28,723 bases of DNA, taken from the NCBI GenBank assembly GCA_937901285.1, contig CALCHI010000474.1, forward strand, positions 1 to 28,723, in the 5' to 3' direction. Positions 14,352 through 22,859 of the stretch are shown piece after piece. A program made the translations under genes and the position numbers. The notes below the pieces were generated by a model, which was given only the letters and a program-made list of their open reading frames with translations, did no database searches and was not told where the DNA came from. Source of the stretch: UBA8437 sp003445035. GTDB taxonomy: Bacteria; Planctomycetota; Planctomycetia; Planctomycetales; Planctomycetaceae. Position 1 is the first letter of the stretch; each line of letters begins with the position of its first letter.

Positions 14352-15635
14352 TCAGAACGGTGCCTCGCTGGAGTGCACGGCCCCTTCGAGCACCCGGCTC
14401 CTGAGATCGGCCCAGTCGGCCGATCCGTCGTTGGAGATGTGCTCGAGGTTGATCCCACGGGGGAAGAACGGCAGCCGGCCGCGTTGCCAGTCCTCCCAGA
14501 ACTGCTGGCAGTGCGCGTAGTAGGTCGTCGTGCCCGACGGCCACCGCAGCGCGATCACCAGGTCCGGGTGTGGGTAGGGTTTTTCTTTTGGCTTGCAACC
14601 GAACAGCTCGATCGCTTCCTCGTCGAGTTCGATGCCCAGCCCGGGTCCGTCGGGCACGGTGCAGAGGCCGTTGGAAACCTCAAGCGGCGTGGACACGCAG
14701 TCCCGTTCGAACAACTGGAAGCAGTTGACCGAGGGCCAGCGGGCGTGTTCGAGCACGGCACCCAGCTGCAGTGCGAAGGCTCCGGCGATCTTTGTCCCGA
14801 CGACCTGCAGGAAGAACGACTTGTTGAATTCCCGGCAGACCAGCGCGTCCTGCTGGATCTTGGTCGCTCCTCCGGTCACCACGAATCCGTCGACCATCTC
14901 CTCGCGGATCGCCGTCTCCAGCGACGGCTCCTCGGGATGATTCTGCGTGTGCATCGAGATGGGGACGTGGGTGTGCTGCCGCAGGAAGCTGTAGCCGGCC
15001 ACGTCGTGGTGCGGAATCGGACTCTCGTACATCACCACGTGGTGGAACGCTTCGAGTTCTTTCAACAGCCGGGTGCAGTGAGCGGTGTCGATCCCGAAGC
15101 CGTTGAAGTCCATGTCGACTTCGAAGTGCTCCGGCAGGCTGGCACAGAGCTTGCGGGTGTTTTCGATCAGGTCCCACCACGGCCGGCCCTTGGTCTTGAA
15201 TGCCGTGTAGCCGCTCTCCCCGGCCAGCTTCGCCTCGCTGATCCAGTCCTCGGCCGAGAGGTCGATGTCCCACCAGCTGATGTGGCAGCGGTCTCGCACC
15301 TGCTGTCCCAGCAGTTGCCAGATCGGGCAGTCGGCCGCCTTGGCGGCCGCGTCGAACAGCGCGATCTGCAGCCCGGCTCCCAGTTCGTCGTCCCACATGG
15401 TCTCGGCGGGGTGCTTGCCGACGACCTTGGCCTTGGAGGCCTCGCTGGTCGTCTCGTCCCCCCAGGTGTAGTAGACCATCGTCTCGCCGAATCCGACGAC
15501 ACCCGAGTCGAGGGTGACCCGTACGATTTCGAAGAGGTTCCAGTGAGGGATCTCACGGACCATGTGCCGGGCGGGCACCTCGCGGAGTGGCAACTCGACC
15601 CAGAAGGTCTCGATGTTGGTGACGTTGTGTGACAT
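14352..15635 (-). CDS. enolase-superfamily (mandelate racemase / muconate lactonizing-like) protein
   Basis: The 427-aa protein fits the superfamily: an N-terminal capping domain (about 1-115) with the 50s loop GFGETMVYYT, then a TIM barrel. Barrel landmarks are a KxK motif FKTKGRP (Lys147, Lys149), metal-site VDMDFNG (Asp174/Asp176) and YESP (Glu204). Where the third acidic ligand is expected (the GEN or DE after PIxM/PVxA), this protein has ISMHTQN with His229. Superfamily members abstract a proton next to a carboxylate, often dehydrating sugar acids; which reaction applies here is open. The start at 15635 has GGGAG 6 nt upstream. The SSS symporter stop is 18 bp upstream on the same strand, so import and metabolism of one solute is a reasonable inference. 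Confidence 0.88.
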   Translation of the reverse strand: MSHNVTNIETFWVELPLREVPARHMVREIPHWNLFEIVRVTLDSGVVGFGETMVYYTWGDETTSEASKAKVVGKHPAETMWDDELGAGLQIALFDAAAKAADCPIWQLLGQQVRDRCHISWWDIDLSAEDWISEAKLAGESGYTAFKTKGRPWWDLIENTRKLCASLPEHFEVDMDFNGFGIDTAHCTRLLKELEAFHHVVMYESPIPHHDVAGYSFLRQHTHVPISMHTQNHPEEPSLETAIREEMVDGFVVTGGATKIQQDALVCREFNKSFFLQVVGTKIAGAFALQLGAVLEHARWPSVNCFQLFERDCVSTPLEVSNGLCTVPDGPGLGIELDEEAIELFGCKPKEKPYPHPDLVIALRWPSGTTTYYAHCQQFWEDWQRGRLPFFPRGINLEHISNDGSADWADLRSRVLEGAVHSSEAPF

Positions 15636-15653
15636 GTGAGTCTCCCGGGATCC

Positions 15654-17933
15654 TTAGCTACCGATTCCGGCCATCAGCACCGCAAAACCGATGATCGCAA
15701 AACAGACGACCACCGAGATGATGAAGCCCACGACGTCCTCGGTGGTCGGCTTCTGGAATTCCAGCGAACTGCCGGGCAGCAACTTGACCCTCTCGCACGT
15801 CGACGGATCGGCGTAGGCGGCCTCCAGTTTCCTGGCGTCGGCTTCGGGGTCGGGATCCACCGGGGTCTTCATCTTGGCGTAGTAGCGGTCGAGGGCTTCC
15901 TCGGAGTTCTTTCGGGTCAGGAGACTGGCCACGATCATGACCAGGAACGGCATCATGATCTTGGGGACCAGTCCCAGGGCATTCAGGGACGACTTGGACT
16001 GTGCGGCCAGGTCGATTCCCAGCGGCTGGTAGAACATCAGGTTCAGCTTCAGGTTGCCCTCGCCATGCAACTCGGTGCCCTCGGGGTACGCCAGGGTCTC
16101 TCGCACCGTGTGCTCATCGACCTGCGTGGTGTCGACCACCGCGAGCGTCACCGACTTGTCGACCGGGGAGATGCTTTTCCAGAAGATGCTGTTGCTCTTG
16201 GATGTCTTGACGGACGGCAGGCGGGTCACACCGGCCTCGACAACCTGCATGCCGTCGGGCCCGGGGATCTCAATTGTTTCAGGCGAGATCGATCGTGGCT
16301 TGCCGGCATTGTGCCTGTCGAGTTCCGGTCCTGTCAGTCCCTGGCCGGCCGCGGTCCACACGGCTTTCGCCTCGGTCAGCTTTCGTCTCAGCAGCGACTT
16401 GGAGGCGACGGCCTGGGTGGTGGTGACCGTGTGGGGGGTGCGTGTCATCAGGTCCTGGTTGGTCCGGAGCCCGCTGAAGACCTGCGGGCCGAAATAGGGG
16501 ATCACGAAGAAAAACAACAGGCAGTAGATGACGGTTGTCCAGGCTGCCCGGCCGCTGGCTTTGCGCCAGTACATTCCGATCCAGAACGGGGCGGCAAAGA
16601 CCAGCGGGAACCAGAAGGTGAGTTCCAGTTGTTCGAGCATGTCGTAGAACGTCAGGGCGAAGAAGCACGAGCCGGCCACGACGATCACTCCCGTCAGTCG
16701 ACCTAACCAGAGGCATTCTCGCTCGCTGGCTTGTGGCCGCAGGAATGGCACGTAGAGGTTGCGGACGATCAATCCGGCGCCGACGACCATCTGGGCATCC
16801 ACGCTGCTCATCAGGGCTGCCAGCAGGCAGGCCAGCATCAGTCCGCGGAATCCCGGTCCCAGCAGTTGCATCGAGGCGTAGCCCCAGGTCAGGTCCGGTT
16901 CCTTGACCAGTGCGGGCACATCGGCATACAGCGTCGCAGCAATCAGTGCCGTCAGCACCCACCCCAGCGTGCAGAATCTTTTCAGGAAATTGCCCACCAC
17001 CAGTCCCACCCTCGCGTCGTATTCGGTCTTGGCCGATCCGCCGCCGGTGGCGATGAAGTGAGGCTGGACGACGATGCCGGTGAGATTGGCCAGCACGATG
17101 GCGCCGAGATACAGCAGCGAGAACTCCGCGGCGCTGGAACCGATGATGTCGAAATACGACTCGGGCAACTGGTCGTGCATCACCTCGAAACCCGTTTTGT
17201 CTCCCCCGGGATTCAGCTCCGGGTTGTCGCTCAAGGCGCCCAGCCCGATCGGAATCAGCATCACCGAGAGCCCGATGATGCACAGGCCCTGGATCAGGTC
17301 GGTGAAGTACGCAGCTGCCAGGCCACCGGCAATGCCGTAGAGCACCACCACCACGGCGATGACCGGGATCAGCACGTGCTTCAGCTCCATCTTCGTGCCC
17401 AGCACGGAGACTTTCTTGTCGTCGTCCGCCGCGTCGGTTGCCGCATCCGTCGGTGTCTCGGCGGTCGCCACAGCCGCGGTGGCTGCTGGAGGCATGATCA
17501 TCGGCTCGGCGGTCTTGGCGATCGCCGAGAAGAACATCGAACCGTAGATCATGAAGAAGAGAACGCCAAAGATGCTGTAGGCGGCGCCCAGTCCGCGAGA
17601 CTCGTATCGTTCGACGAACCAGTCGCCCAGCGTCAGGTGCCGCATGCGGCGGTACCAGACACCGGTGATCCAGTAGAACGGGGTCACGAACAGCCAGAAC
17701 ATCACGCTCCACATGCCGCTCATGCCACCGGTGAACGTGGTCCGGCCGGTGTTGACCGGGTCACTGGATCCGGTTCCGGCTCCGAATGCGGCAAACGTCT
17801 GCAACAACTTGCCGAATCCGCGACCGCCCAGGAAAAAGTCCTCCTGCTTGTTGATCTGCGTGGCGCAGTAGGCGCCGATGCCGATCATCATCAGGAAGTA
17901 ACCACCCAAGACGAGGTAGTCGGGAAGTGTCAT
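15654..17933 (-). CDS. sodium:solute symporter (SSS) family transporter with large C-terminal insert
   Basis: Starting at ATG 17933 (AAGGA 9 nt upstream), the protein is 759 aa, against about 500-600 for typical SSS members. Early residues MTLPDYLVLGGYFLMMIGIGAY and FFLGGRGFG are typical of TM1-TM2 in the family, and LMSSVDAQMVVGAGLIVRN (about 374-392) is the conserved late helix. About a dozen or more hydrophobic segments are visible. Two hydrophilic insertions stand out: an Ala/Thr/Asp-rich loop at about 148-180, and a segment of about 170 residues (484-655) before a final pair of helices. Role: sodium-driven uptake of a sugar, sugar acid, amino acid or similar solute. The enolase-superfamily gene follows by 18 bp. 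The 80-codon upstream extension of the frame overlaps the murD leader and is not used. Confidence 0.9.
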   Translation of the reverse strand: MTLPDYLVLGGYFLMMIGIGAYCATQINKQEDFFLGGRGFGKLLQTFAAFGAGTGSSDPVNTGRTTFTGGMSGMWSVMFWLFVTPFYWITGVWYRRMRHLTLGDWFVERYESRGLGAAYSIFGVLFFMIYGSMFFSAIAKTAEPMIMPPAATAAVATAETPTDAATDAADDDKKVSVLGTKMELKHVLIPVIAVVVVLYGIAGGLAAAYFTDLIQGLCIIGLSVMLIPIGLGALSDNPELNPGGDKTGFEVMHDQLPESYFDIIGSSAAEFSLLYLGAIVLANLTGIVVQPHFIATGGGSAKTEYDARVGLVVGNFLKRFCTLGWVLTALIAATLYADVPALVKEPDLTWGYASMQLLGPGFRGLMLACLLAALMSSVDAQMVVGAGLIVRNLYVPFLRPQASERECLWLGRLTGVIVVAGSCFFALTFYDMLEQLELTFWFPLVFAAPFWIGMYWRKASGRAAWTTVIYCLLFFFVIPYFGPQVFSGLRTNQDLMTRTPHTVTTTQAVASKSLLRRKLTEAKAVWTAAGQGLTGPELDRHNAGKPRSISPETIEIPGPDGMQVVEAGVTRLPSVKTSKSNSIFWKSISPVDKSVTLAVVDTTQVDEHTVRETLAYPEGTELHGEGNLKLNLMFYQPLGIDLAAQSKSSLNALGLVPKIMMPFLVMIVASLLTRKNSEEALDRYYAKMKTPVDPDPEADARKLEAAYADPSTCERVKLLPGSSLEFQKPTTEDVVGFIISVVVCFAIIGFAVLMAGIGS

Positions 17934-18099
17934 GGGAGCGGATCCTTGAGATGGCGGAGCGGTCAGATCGGGTCGGTTGGGACCGCGATCGACCCGGGCG
18001 TGATGCGAGCAAGGTAACCGCGACCTCCGCGTCTTGCAATCCGCCCGCGGCTGGCAATTCCTCTTCCGTGAAGCCGTCGAAACAGGTATTTCAGTCGGA

Positions 18100-19524
18100 A
18101 TGATCACCCGTGACAGCAACATTGACCCGCAAAAACTCGCCGGGATTCGGGCCACGGTGATGGGCCTGGGCACCTTCGGTGGCGGGGCCGGAGCCGTGGA
18201 GTTTCTCCGCCGGCAGGGTGCTCACGTCACCGTGACCGATCTTCGAGACGCCGGATCACTGGTCGGTCAACTCGAACGTCTCGACCGTGTTCCCGGTCAC
18301 CCGATCACCTGGAGGCTGGGTGAGCACCGGGACGAGGACTTCTCGGGGGCCGACCTGGTGGTGGTCAACCCGGCGGTGCCGACCGGCAGTCGTTGGACGG
18401 CGATCGCCGAGGCGGCCGGTGCGAAACTGACAACCGAGATCGGCCTGTTCTGGGACCTGTGTCCGGCCCGCACGATCGCCGTCACCGGCAGCAACGGCAA
18501 GTCGACCACCACGGCGATGATCCACGCCATCCTCTCCGCATCGGGCCAGGTCGCCTGGCTGGGCGGCAACATCGGTGGCAGCCTGCTGGGAGAACTTCGT
18601 TCGATCAGCCCCACCGACTGGGTGGTGCTCGAACTCAGCAGCTTCCAACTCGAACACCTCGACCGTCAACAGGTCGCTCCTGACATCGCTGTCGTCACCA
18701 ATCTCAGTCCCAATCACCTCGATCGTCACAAGACGCTCGAAGCGTACCGGCACGCCAAGCAGACGATCCTGAGATGGCAGACGTCCGGGCAGGCCTGCGT
18801 GCTCAACGACCTCGATCCCGATGTCTCGGCGTGGTCATTCCGCGGTCGGAGATGCGGATTCGGAGGAGGTTGCCGGCCGGATCGGGTGTCCGGACCCGGC
18901 GTTCACCTGGTCGACGTGGATCCCGAGACGGCGATGGTGCGAATGGGCGAGACGGCCGACGAGATTCCTCTCGGACACTGGGTGGTCGGTCCGGGTCACC
19001 ACAATCGGCTGAACGCCGCCGCAGCGACGGCCGCGGCGCTGTTGGCCGGAGCCCGGGTTGAAGATGTCCGCAGCGGCCTGCGGGGATTTGCCGGACTGCC
19101 CCACCGCCTGCAGCTGGTCGGCGAATCGGGTGGACGGAGTTTCTACGACGACTCGTTGGCGACGACGCCCGAATCGGTCGAGGTGGCGTTGGCCTCGTTC
19201 GCTTCGCCGGTGGTGTTGCTGGCCGGAGGTTACGACAAGCGGGTGCCGCTGGAGGGCCTGGCCAGGACGATTGCCCGGGGGACCCGGGCGGTGGCCTTGA
19301 TGGGCGAGACGGCCGGCGAACTCGAGCGGCTGCTCGTGGAATTCGGCTGGGACGGACCTCGCCGGGTCTGCGAGTCATTCGACGAGGCCTTCGACTGGGC
19401 GATGGCCCAGTCCCGTTCCGGAGACAACATCGTGCTCTCCCCCGGTTGCGCCAGCTACGACTGGTTCCCGAGCTTCCGGGAGCGGGGCGAGGAGTTTGTC
19501 CGGATGGCCCGGACGGCGGCCTAG
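18100..19524 (+). CDS. murD: UDP-N-acetylmuramoylalanine--D-glutamate ligase
   Basis: The cytoplasmic enzyme adds D-glutamate to UDP-MurNAc-L-Ala in peptidoglycan precursor synthesis. From ATG 18100 it is 474 aa, within the MurD range. The N-terminal Rossmann-like domain has VMGLGTFG (20-27). The ATP P-loop is TGSNGKST (129-136), followed by NLSPNHLDRH, the DDS-ATTPES segment and LLAGGYDK, all hallmark Mur ligase elements; the C-terminus has SPGCASYDWFPSFRERGEEF. The frame reaches a TTG at 18034 but MITRDS fits better. It is an isolated mur gene, not in a dcw cluster. It is divergent from the SSS gene (166 bp) and convergent with epmB (6-bp gap). dapA in the same window serves the same pathway. 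Confidence 0.93.
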   Translation: MITRDSNIDPQKLAGIRATVMGLGTFGGGAGAVEFLRRQGAHVTVTDLRDAGSLVGQLERLDRVPGHPITWRLGEHRDEDFSGADLVVVNPAVPTGSRWTAIAEAAGAKLTTEIGLFWDLCPARTIAVTGSNGKSTTTAMIHAILSASGQVAWLGGNIGGSLLGELRSISPTDWVVLELSSFQLEHLDRQQVAPDIAVVTNLSPNHLDRHKTLEAYRHAKQTILRWQTSGQACVLNDLDPDVSAWSFRGRRCGFGGGCRPDRVSGPGVHLVDVDPETAMVRMGETADEIPLGHWVVGPGHHNRLNAAAATAAALLAGARVEDVRSGLRGFAGLPHRLQLVGESGGRSFYDDSLATTPESVEVALASFASPVVLLAGGYDKRVPLEGLARTIARGTRAVALMGETAGELERLLVEFGWDGPRRVCESFDEAFDWAMAQSRSGDNIVLSPGCASYDWFPSFRERGEEFVRMARTAA

Positions 19525-19530
19525 GGTCGA

Positions 19531-20550
19531 CTACAGGCGGACCTTCCCGGTGGCTCCCGGTTCTTCGCGGACGTAACGGGGCACCGCGTAGCCGGGCAAT
19601 CGGCTCTCCAGTTCACTGACCAGCTGCCGTCCCCGGGACTCGGGCACCTCGAAGTGCACCGTCCCCGCCACGCGGTCCAACTGGTGCAGGTAATAGGGCA
19701 CGACGCCCAGGTTGGCCAACCGCGTGCACAATTCGGCCAGCGTGTCGACTTCGTCGTTGACGCCGGCCAGCAGGACGGCCTGGTTGAGAACGGTCAGGCC
19801 GGATTCGACCAGCCGTCCCAGGGCGTCGGCACAGTCATCGACGACCTCGGACGGGTGATTGGCGTGCACGACGACGATGGGGGTCAGCCGGCCCTCTCGC
19901 AGTCGGAGGCACAGTGGCTCGGTGACCCGGCTGGGCAGAACCACCGGCAACCGCGTGTGGATTCTCAGTCGCGCCAGGTGCGGGATGCTCTCGAGCCTCC
20001 CGAAAAGCTGGTCCAGTCGCGTGTCGGTCAGCATCAGCGGATCGCCTCCGCTGAGAATCACTTCGTCGATCGAACTGTCGGCGGCCAGTTCGCCGACGGC
20101 CTCGTCCCACTCGTCCAGCCTGCGGGGCTCGTCGCCGTAGGGGTAGTGGCGTCGGAAGCAGTAGCGGCAGTGGACGGCACAGCTGCCGGTGGCGATCAGC
20201 AGCGCCCGCCCGTCGTACTTGTGGATCAGTCCCGGGGCCCGGCGGGCGTCCAGGTCGCCGACCGCATCGGTCGTGCCGGTGGCCGGCTGTTGCTCGTCGG
20301 CGATCGGCAGCACCTGCTTCAGCAGCGGGTCGTCCGGATCCCCGTGCCGCATCCGCGCCAGGAAACTCTCGGGCACCATCACTCCGAAAAGTTCGGCCGA
20401 TTCTCGAGCGGCTCCCAGCAGGGATCGGTCGAGTCCGAGTCGTTCCACCAGTGTCCGGGGATCTCGGATCGCCCGGGACAGTTCGTCATGCCAGTCGGTG
20501 GCTTCCGGAGTGCCGGAGGACACGCTGTTGTGGACGATGGCTCGGGCCAC
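19531..20550 (-). CDS. epmB: EF-P lysine 2,3-aminomutase (radical SAM)
   Basis: The 339-aa protein has the radical-SAM iron-sulfur motif TGSCAVHCRYCFRR (Cys124, Cys128, Cys131), VILSGGDPLML and a C-terminal LPGYAVPRYVREEPG segment where KAM-type enzymes bind PLP (candidate Lys336 close to the end). Its N-terminal DPRTLVERLGL...FGVMVPESFLARM...GDPDDPLLKQVLP matches E. coli EpmB style, and the length fits EpmB rather than the longer clostridial KAM. EpmB converts alpha-lysine to beta-lysine for attachment to EF-P. Start is GTG at 20550, with GAGG 5 nt upstream. It is divergent from efp with 148 bp between, which strongly supports the assignment. epmA is not in this window. Confidence 0.92.
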   Translation of the reverse strand: MARAIVHNSVSSGTPEATDWHDELSRAIRDPRTLVERLGLDRSLLGAARESAELFGVMVPESFLARMRHGDPDDPLLKQVLPIADEQQPATGTTDAVGDLDARRAPGLIHKYDGRALLIATGSCAVHCRYCFRRHYPYGDEPRRLDEWDEAVGELAADSSIDEVILSGGDPLMLTDTRLDQLFGRLESIPHLARLRIHTRLPVVLPSRVTEPLCLRLREGRLTPIVVVHANHPSEVVDDCADALGRLVESGLTVLNQAVLLAGVNDEVDTLAELCTRLANLGVVPYYLHQLDRVAGTVHFEVPESRGRQLVSELESRLPGYAVPRYVREEPGATGKVRL

Positions 20551-20597
20551 GCGGACCTCGGTTCCGTCGTTAAACCGGATGTGCTAGTCTGGCTCCA

Positions 20598-20619
20598 GTT
20601 GGCCGGGAATCGGGCCAAC
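20598..20619. promoter_or_regulatory. inverted repeat in the epmB-efp divergent promoter region
   Basis: GTTGGCC (20598-20604) and GGCCAAC (20613-20619) are perfect 7-bp arms around an 8-nt spacer, 48 bp from the epmB start and 79 bp from the efp start. It is a plausible operator shared by both genes. No convincing -35/-10 pair was seen either side. Confidence 0.35.
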
Positions 20620-20698
20620 ACGGTGGAGAGGTGGTCGCGATTGTCCAATCGACCATCGCCGGACGGCTTAGCATAGCCAGTGGATACGGATACAACCA

Positions 20699-21268
20699 AT
20701 GCCTCAAGTCAGTACCGGCGACTTCCGCAAGGGCATCAAGGTGACGCTCGACGACGAGCCCTACGAGATGATCGAGTGCAATTTCGTCAAGCCGGGCAAG
20801 GGCCAGGCCCTCTACAAGACCAAGCTCCGCAACCTGCTGAAGGGGACGATCCTGGATCGGACCTACAAGAGCGGCGATAGCCTCGATGGAGCCGATGTCC
20901 ATCGCGGTGACGGGCAGTACCTGTACCGGGACGCCAGCGGTTACGTCTTCATGGACAACGAGAGCTACGAGCAGTACACGCTCGAGGCCGACGTCTGTGG
21001 CGAGCAGATCGCGTTTCTGCTCGAAGGTGCTCCGGTTGGAATGCTCTACTGGAACGGCCAGTTGATCTCGATGACACCTCCCCAGCACGTGGTGCTGGAG
21101 GTGACCCACACCGAGCCGGCGGCCAAGGGCAACACGGCCACCAACGTCACCAAGCCGGCCACCGTCGAGACGGGGGCCGAGGTGCAGGTGCCGGCTTTCA
21201 TCAAGGAAGGTGACAAGTTGAAGATCGACGCCGAGGCGGGTACCTACATCGAACGCGTCCGCGACTAG
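20699..21268 (+). CDS. efp: translation elongation factor P
   Basis: The 189-aa protein is normal EF-P length with the three-domain layout: KOW-like domain 1, then two OB-fold domains. It relieves ribosome stalling at polyproline stretches, and this window encodes Pro-rich proteins (for example the 13626 gene). The modification loop reads FVKPGKGQA, with Lys34 at the exact position beta-lysylated in E. coli. This matches the divergent epmB gene. The C-terminal segment VQVPAFIKEGDKLKIDAEAGTYIER is the conserved EF-P signature. The ribosome-binding site is weak (GGATAC region). miaB follows by 23 bp, so the two probably form an operon. Confidence 0.96.
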   Translation: MPQVSTGDFRKGIKVTLDDEPYEMIECNFVKPGKGQALYKTKLRNLLKGTILDRTYKSGDSLDGADVHRGDGQYLYRDASGYVFMDNESYEQYTLEADVCGEQIAFLLEGAPVGMLYWNGQLISMTPPQHVVLEVTHTEPAAKGNTATNVTKPATVETGAEVQVPAFIKEGDKLKIDAEAGTYIERVRD

Positions 21269-21291
21269 GCCAGAGCCCACGGAGCCCCCGG

Positions 21292-22836
21292 ATGTCCAAC
21301 AGCCACAACCAGCTGCTGTACATCGAGACGGTCGGTTGCCAGATGAACGTGCTCGACAGCGAACTGGTCGTGGCCGCGTTGCGCGAGGACGGTTTCGAGC
21401 TGACCGAGAGCATGGACGATGCCGACACGGTGTTGTTCAACACCTGCAGTGTCCGGGAACACGCCGAGCACAAGATCTACAGCCAACTGGGCCGGCTGAA
21501 GTACAGCAAGCGGAAACGGCCCGACAAGGTGATCGGTGTCTTTGGTTGCATGGCCCAGAAGGACCAGGAGCTGATCTTCCAGAGAGCGCCCCACGTCGAC
21601 ATGGTGGTCGGAACCGGGCAGTTGGCCGAGATTCCCCGTCTGGTCTCCGACGCGCGGCGGGATCGTAACAAGGCCCTGGCCGTCAGCCTGGCCCGGACCG
21701 GCGGCAGCCGCGACGAGGTGAAGTCGAGCTTCGAGAGCTACGACCCCTTGCGGGATCCCACCATGCGGCCCAGCCCGTTTCAGGCCTATGTCCGGATCAT
21801 GATCGGCTGCGACAAGTTCTGCACGTACTGCGTGGTGCCGACCACCCGCGGTCCCGAACAGAGCCGGCCGCCGTCGCAGATCGCCACCGAGGTGAAGGCC
21901 CTGGCCGGCCAGGGGGTTCGCGAGGTGACGCTGCTGGGCCAGACGGTCAACAGCTACTCGCACGTTGTAGACGGCCGCAGCTGGCGGTTGGCCGACCTGC
22001 TGGAGTCGATCCACGACATCGAGGGGATCGAGCGGATCAAGTTCGTCACCAATTTTCCTCGCGACATGGATGTCCGGTTGCTCGAGGCGGTTCGTGACCT
22101 GCCGAAGGTCGGACGTTACCTGCACGTGCCGGCCCAGTCGGGATCCGACACGGTCCTCGAACGGATGAAGCGGGGGTACACGGTGGCCGAGTACCGCGAA
22201 ATGATGGGACGGATCAGCGAGATCGTGCCCGGGTGCGCGGTCTCCAGCGATTTCATCGTCGGGTTCTGTGGCGAGACGGACGAGGATTTCGAGGCCAGCC
22301 TGCGGCTGGTCGAGGAGTGCCGTTTCAAGAACAGCTTCATCTTCAAGTACAGCCCGCGACCCGGGACCAAGGCCGATGACCGCCTGGACGATGACGTGCC
22401 CGAATCGGTCAAGCGGGAACGCAATGCCCGGTTGCTGGAGGCACAGACGGTCATCTGTGAAGAGGACAATGCCGGGTTCATCGGGCAGACGGTCGACGTG
22501 CTGGTCGAAGGGCCCAGCAAGATGGCCCAGAAGCAGCGGAAGCGGCAGCCGTCCGTGGCACCACACCCGGTGCCCGGTGTCGAACTCGCCGAAGACGATG
22601 CGGACGGGGTGGTGGCACTGGAGACCCCGGGAGAATCATCCGGTCCGGTCGCCGGCCCGATCCAGCTGGTCGGCCGAACCGACTGTGACCGGATCGTGGT
22701 CTTCGACGGCAACCCCCGGCTGGCCGGCTCGCTGGCGTCGATCTCGGTCGGCGACTGCACGGCCACGACGCTGATCGGTCGCATTGTCACCCGCGAAGTG
22801 CAGCACGCGGCGGTCGTGGAACTTCCGGTGGTCTAG
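21292..22836 (+). CDS. miaB: tRNA-2-methylthio-N6-dimethylallyladenosine synthase
   Basis: The 514-aa protein is a methylthiotransferase that adds the methylthio group to i6A37 in tRNA. The UPF0004 N-domain has Cys16 (VGCQMN), Cys52 (FNTCSVR) and Cys86 (FGCMAQ) for the auxiliary cluster. The radical-SAM motif IGCDKFCTYCVVPTTRG gives Cys173, Cys177 and Cys180. HVPAQSGSD and TDFIVGFCGET-like segments follow, and a C-terminal TRAM domain (VDVLVEGPSK...LVGRTDCDRIVVF). A low-complexity segment of about 45 residues (411-456) interrupts the TRAM region. Start has GGAG 9 nt upstream. Its position behind efp joins two translation-fidelity genes. Confidence 0.94.
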   Translation: MSNSHNQLLYIETVGCQMNVLDSELVVAALREDGFELTESMDDADTVLFNTCSVREHAEHKIYSQLGRLKYSKRKRPDKVIGVFGCMAQKDQELIFQRAPHVDMVVGTGQLAEIPRLVSDARRDRNKALAVSLARTGGSRDEVKSSFESYDPLRDPTMRPSPFQAYVRIMIGCDKFCTYCVVPTTRGPEQSRPPSQIATEVKALAGQGVREVTLLGQTVNSYSHVVDGRSWRLADLLESIHDIEGIERIKFVTNFPRDMDVRLLEAVRDLPKVGRYLHVPAQSGSDTVLERMKRGYTVAEYREMMGRISEIVPGCAVSSDFIVGFCGETDEDFEASLRLVEECRFKNSFIFKYSPRPGTKADDRLDDDVPESVKRERNARLLEAQTVICEEDNAGFIGQTVDVLVEGPSKMAQKQRKRQPSVAPHPVPGVELAEDDADGVVALETPGESSGPVAGPIQLVGRTDCDRIVVFDGNPRLAGSLASISVGDCTATTLIGRIVTREVQHAAVVELPVV

Positions 22837-22859
22837 AGCCGAGCACCGAGTCCGACGGG

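Noticed and set aside
14373..15632. 419-aa plus-strand frame
   Set aside because: Fully antisense to the enolase-superfamily gene, which has clear barrel motifs.
3839..18000. A single sugar-acid pathway linking dapA, the hydroxyacid dehydrogenase and the enolase-superfamily gene
   Set aside because: The genes are 9 kb apart with unrelated genes between, and the DapA motifs point to lysine synthesis rather than sugar-acid breakdown.
16731..18017. 428-aa plus-strand frame
   Set aside because: Antisense to the SSS transporter; Gln/His/Asp-rich composition typical of shadow frames here.
20641..20674. TTGTCC ... TAGCAT as an efp promoter
   Set aside because: Spacing of 22 nt is too long for a standard sigma-70-type promoter.
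21265..22566. 433-aa minus-strand frame
   Set aside because: Antisense to miaB, which has all expected cysteines.
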